NCBI GenBank assembly: GCA_005883115.1
Contig: VAZQ01000389.1
Span: 1 to 6,752, forward strand
DNA from: Alphaproteobacteria bacterium
GTDB taxonomy: Bacteria; Pseudomonadota; Alphaproteobacteria; Rhizobiales; Xanthobacteraceae
DNA length: 6,752 bases
Direction: 5' to 3'
In this document: positions 5,477 to 6,752 of the stretch, piece after piece
Numbering within the stretch: position 1 is the stretch's first letter
Layout: each line of letters starts with the position of its first letter
Notes under the pieces: generated by a model
Seen by the model: the letters and a program-made list of their open reading frames with translations, nothing else
The model's database searches: none
Told to the model about the DNA's origin: nothing
Program-made: the position numbers and the translations under genes

Positions 5477-5498
5477 GCTGTTGGTTTTGCGCAACAGC
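5477..5498. other. Stem-loop in the fliJ/ctrA spacer
   Basis: GCTGTTG (5477-5483) and CAACAGC (5492-5498) are perfect 7-bp arms around an 8-nt loop (GTTTTGCG). It overlaps the end of the 14-bp palindrome. No T-run follows on either strand. Its role is unknown: leader structure or operator. Confidence 0.3.
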
Positions 5499-5677
5499 TT
5501 GCCTGCCACAGCGTTGAGGTAAGGAAGCAGCAATGAGTCTTGGGCAAGGATATCAACGCCTTGCGCGATGTTGCGGGGCGGCGGGAACTCATTGTCGCGC
5601 CGCGCTTCGCGTAGGCTGCAGGGGGGCGGCGCGCATTTCGGTGCGGTGGCGCCGGGGACTTCGGGGAGCACGAGTCG

Positions 5678-6085
5678 ATGAAGTCACGCGAGACAGTCAT
5701 TCGCCTGAAAAAGTTTCAGGTTGACGAGCGGCGGCGTCGAGTCGCCCAGATCGAGAGCATGATCAGCGAGTTCGAGCGCATCAGCAGCGATCTCGAGCGC
5801 GAGATCAAGACCGAGCAGGATCGCTCCGGTATTCACGATCCGGGTCATTTCGCCTACCCGACCTATGCCAAGGCGGCGATCCAGCGGCGCGACAACCTCA
5901 AGCGCTCGGCCAACGACCTGAAGATCCAGCTCGAGGACGCCAAGGCAGCTCTGAACGAGGCATTCGAGGAGATGAAAAAGGTCGAACTGCTCGACGAGCG
6001 CGAGCAGATGCGCGTGCGCTCCGAGGAGGACAGCCAGGTCGGGCCGGAGACGTTCGACTTGATGCGCAGCAGCGCGCGCGCGTAA
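5678..6085 (+). CDS. fliJ: Flagellar export chaperone-type protein FliJ
   Basis: FliJ is a small coiled-coil stalk protein of the flagellar type III export apparatus. It sits in the FliI ATPase ring, contacts FlhA and helps deliver export substrates at the inner membrane. The 135-aa product is almost entirely predicted helix, rich in Glu, Arg and Lys with heptad-like spacing. The N-terminus MKSRETVIRLKKFQVDE is typical of alphaproteobacterial FliJ. The central segment GIHDPGHFAYPTYAKAA breaks the two long helices (about 10-45 and 65-112). GGGGAG 9 nt before the ATG supports the start. There is no signal peptide or membrane segment, as expected. The usual partner gene fliI is not upstream in this window. 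FliJ diverges poorly conserved sequence by sequence, so the call rests on the N-terminus, size, coiled coil and position beside ctrA. Confidence 0.88.
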   Translation: MKSRETVIRLKKFQVDERRRRVAQIESMISEFERISSDLEREIKTEQDRSGIHDPGHFAYPTYAKAAIQRRDNLKRSANDLKIQLEDAKAALNEAFEEMKKVELLDEREQMRVRSEEDSQVGPETFDLMRSSARA

Positions 6086-6360
6086 CGACGAACTGCTGCC
6101 GCGCGAGCGTGTCGGCCCCGCCGAACCGCAGCTGATCGAGCTCGGGCGTCGTGGGTGCTCTCGGGTACTCGAAAATTCGTGTCTCGACGGGGGGCGATCT
6201 CGGCGGCCATAATCGGGCCTTGCGGGGGACGCTCGGCTTGATGGCCAAGAGGATGCGGCCATCGAGCTGACGGCTTTTCTGTCGCCGGCCGCCGGCACGC
6301 CTACAAGCCGTGGCCGGACGCTTGTATGGTCAGGTCCAGCCAGGAGGAAGGACTGTTCTC
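6086..6360. other. Gap between fliJ and ECF sigma gene
   Basis: I see no plausible gene in these 275 bp. The only structure I trust is the 7-bp inverted repeat at 6240-6263. The last 20 bases hold a strong purine-rich ribosome-binding region for the sigma gene. I could not find a convincing ECF-type or sigma-70 promoter. Confidence 0.5.
6240..6263. repeat. 7-bp inverted repeat upstream of sigma gene
   Basis: GATGGCC (6240-6246) and GGCCATC (6257-6263) are perfect inverted repeats with a 10-nt spacer. They lie about 155 nt after fliJ and about 100 nt before the sigma start. It could be an operator or a fliJ 3' hairpin; there is no T-run. Confidence 0.3.
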
Positions 6361-6752
6361 ATGTCGACCGCCGTCGAAATCACATGGCTGCTTGCGGCGG
6401 TTGCCAAAGGGGACGCGGTGGCCTTCGAGCGCCTCTACGGAGCGACGTGCGCCAAACTCTACGGCATCGTGCTGCGGATCCTGCGCCGCCATGACCTCGC
6501 CGGCGAAGTCATCGAGCAGGCCTATCTTCAGATCTGGCGCGATGCTGGCGACTACGATCCAGCCCGTTCGACCCCGCTCGCCTGGATGGTGGCGATCGCT
6601 CGTCGCTTGGCGATCGATGTGGCGCGCGGGCCGCAGCCACCCGCGGCCGAGGGCGAGCCGGACGTCATCGAAGAGGATGAAGGACCCGGCACCGTCCCGC
6701 GGCACGAGCTGCCGGACGATCTCAAACAGCTGCTTACCTGCATCGGACGGCT
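6361..6752 (+). CDS. ECF-type sigma-70 family RNA polymerase sigma factor, C-terminus cut by window edge
   Basis: The 130 visible codons run off the right edge. Residues of about 10-90 match sigma region 2: AFERLYGATCAKLYGIVLRILRR (2.1), DLAGEVIEQAYLQIWRDAGDYDP (2.2, core polymerase contact) and PLAWMVAIARRLAIDVARG (2.3-2.4, -10 recognition and melting). An acidic, Pro-rich linker (about 91-120) follows, and LKQLLTCIGRL starts region 4. This domain order without regions 1 and 3 is the ECF (group 4) pattern, most like the SigK/RpoE-like type. Such genes are usually followed by an anti-sigma gene, which would lie outside the window. AGGAGGAAGGA ends 8 nt before the ATG, a strong start. The regulon cannot be deduced. 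Proximity to fliJ does not by itself make it a flagellar sigma; it is not FliA, which has regions 3 and 4. Confidence 0.92.
   Translation, partial: MSTAVEITWLLAAVAKGDAVAFERLYGATCAKLYGIVLRILRRHDLAGEVIEQAYLQIWRDAGDYDPARSTPLAWMVAIARRLAIDVARGPQPPAAEGEPDVIEEDEGPGTVPRHELPDDLKQLLTCIGR

Larger units (their letters stand above)
5096..5677. other. ctrA-fliJ intergenic region, no convincing gene, rich in motifs
   Basis: This 582-bp divergent spacer presumably carries the ctrA promoters (minus) and the fliJ promoter (plus). It is more AT-rich than its surroundings between about 5160 and 5440, where TTAA motifs cluster. It also holds two GANTC sites in the ctrA-proximal part (5248-5252 and 5314-5318) and one just before fliJ (5672-5676), plus palindromes at 5440-5498. 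Open frames exist on both strands but none looks like a known protein. I could not identify -35/-10 boxes with confidence on either strand. Confidence 0.6.

Noticed and set aside
5684..6298. 204-codon minus-strand frame across fliJ
   Set aside because: The half resembling a protein is the exact antisense of the FliJ coiled coil; the rest is low-complexity Arg/Ser.
1..6752. Mobile elements, CRISPR arrays, prophage or toxin-antitoxin genes
   Set aside because: No transposase, integrase, regularly spaced repeats or paired small genes of these kinds are visible on either strand.

Overview
The window is GC-rich and looks like the chromosome of an alphaproteobacterium, most likely order Hyphomicrobiales (Rhizobiales). 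This rests on the gene set: the cell-cycle response regulator CtrA and its phosphotransferase ChpT, a short alphaproteobacterial FliJ, a DUF1134/EipA-type periplasmic protein and a CysQ-type phosphatase. No transposase, phage gene, tRNA, rRNA or CRISPR array is visible. The window reads as core genome with a probable two-gene accessory block.

Layout, left to right. Minus strand: the start of an eipA-like gene (1-395, runs off the left edge), then cysQ upstream of it (596-1435). Plus strand: chpT (1570-2211), divergent from cysQ and convergent with the next gene. Minus strand: an alpha/beta hydrolase (2228-3394) that follows an aldo/keto reductase (3424-4257) after 29 bp, probably as one transcript, and then ctrA (4394-5095). 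A 582-bp region without a convincing gene follows (5096-5677); it carries TTAA-type CtrA-like motifs, a 12-bp direct repeat, perfect palindromes and a 7-bp-stem hairpin. Plus strand: fliJ (5678-6085), a 275-bp gap, and the start of an ECF sigma factor gene (6361-6752) that runs off the right edge.

How the genes fit together. ChpT passes phosphate from the hybrid kinase CckA (not in the window) to CtrA, so two consecutive parts of this relay lie about 2.2 kb apart. Flagellar genes are classic CtrA targets, and eipA is reported to be CtrA-controlled in Brucella, so much of the window could belong to one envelope, motility and cell-cycle neighbourhood. The hydrolase and reductase between chpT and ctrA have no obvious link to the relay and look like metabolic genes placed inside it.

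I found no clearly new system. The most useful leads are the motif-rich ctrA/fliJ intergenic region, the absence of fliI beside fliJ, and the hydrolase/reductase pair.
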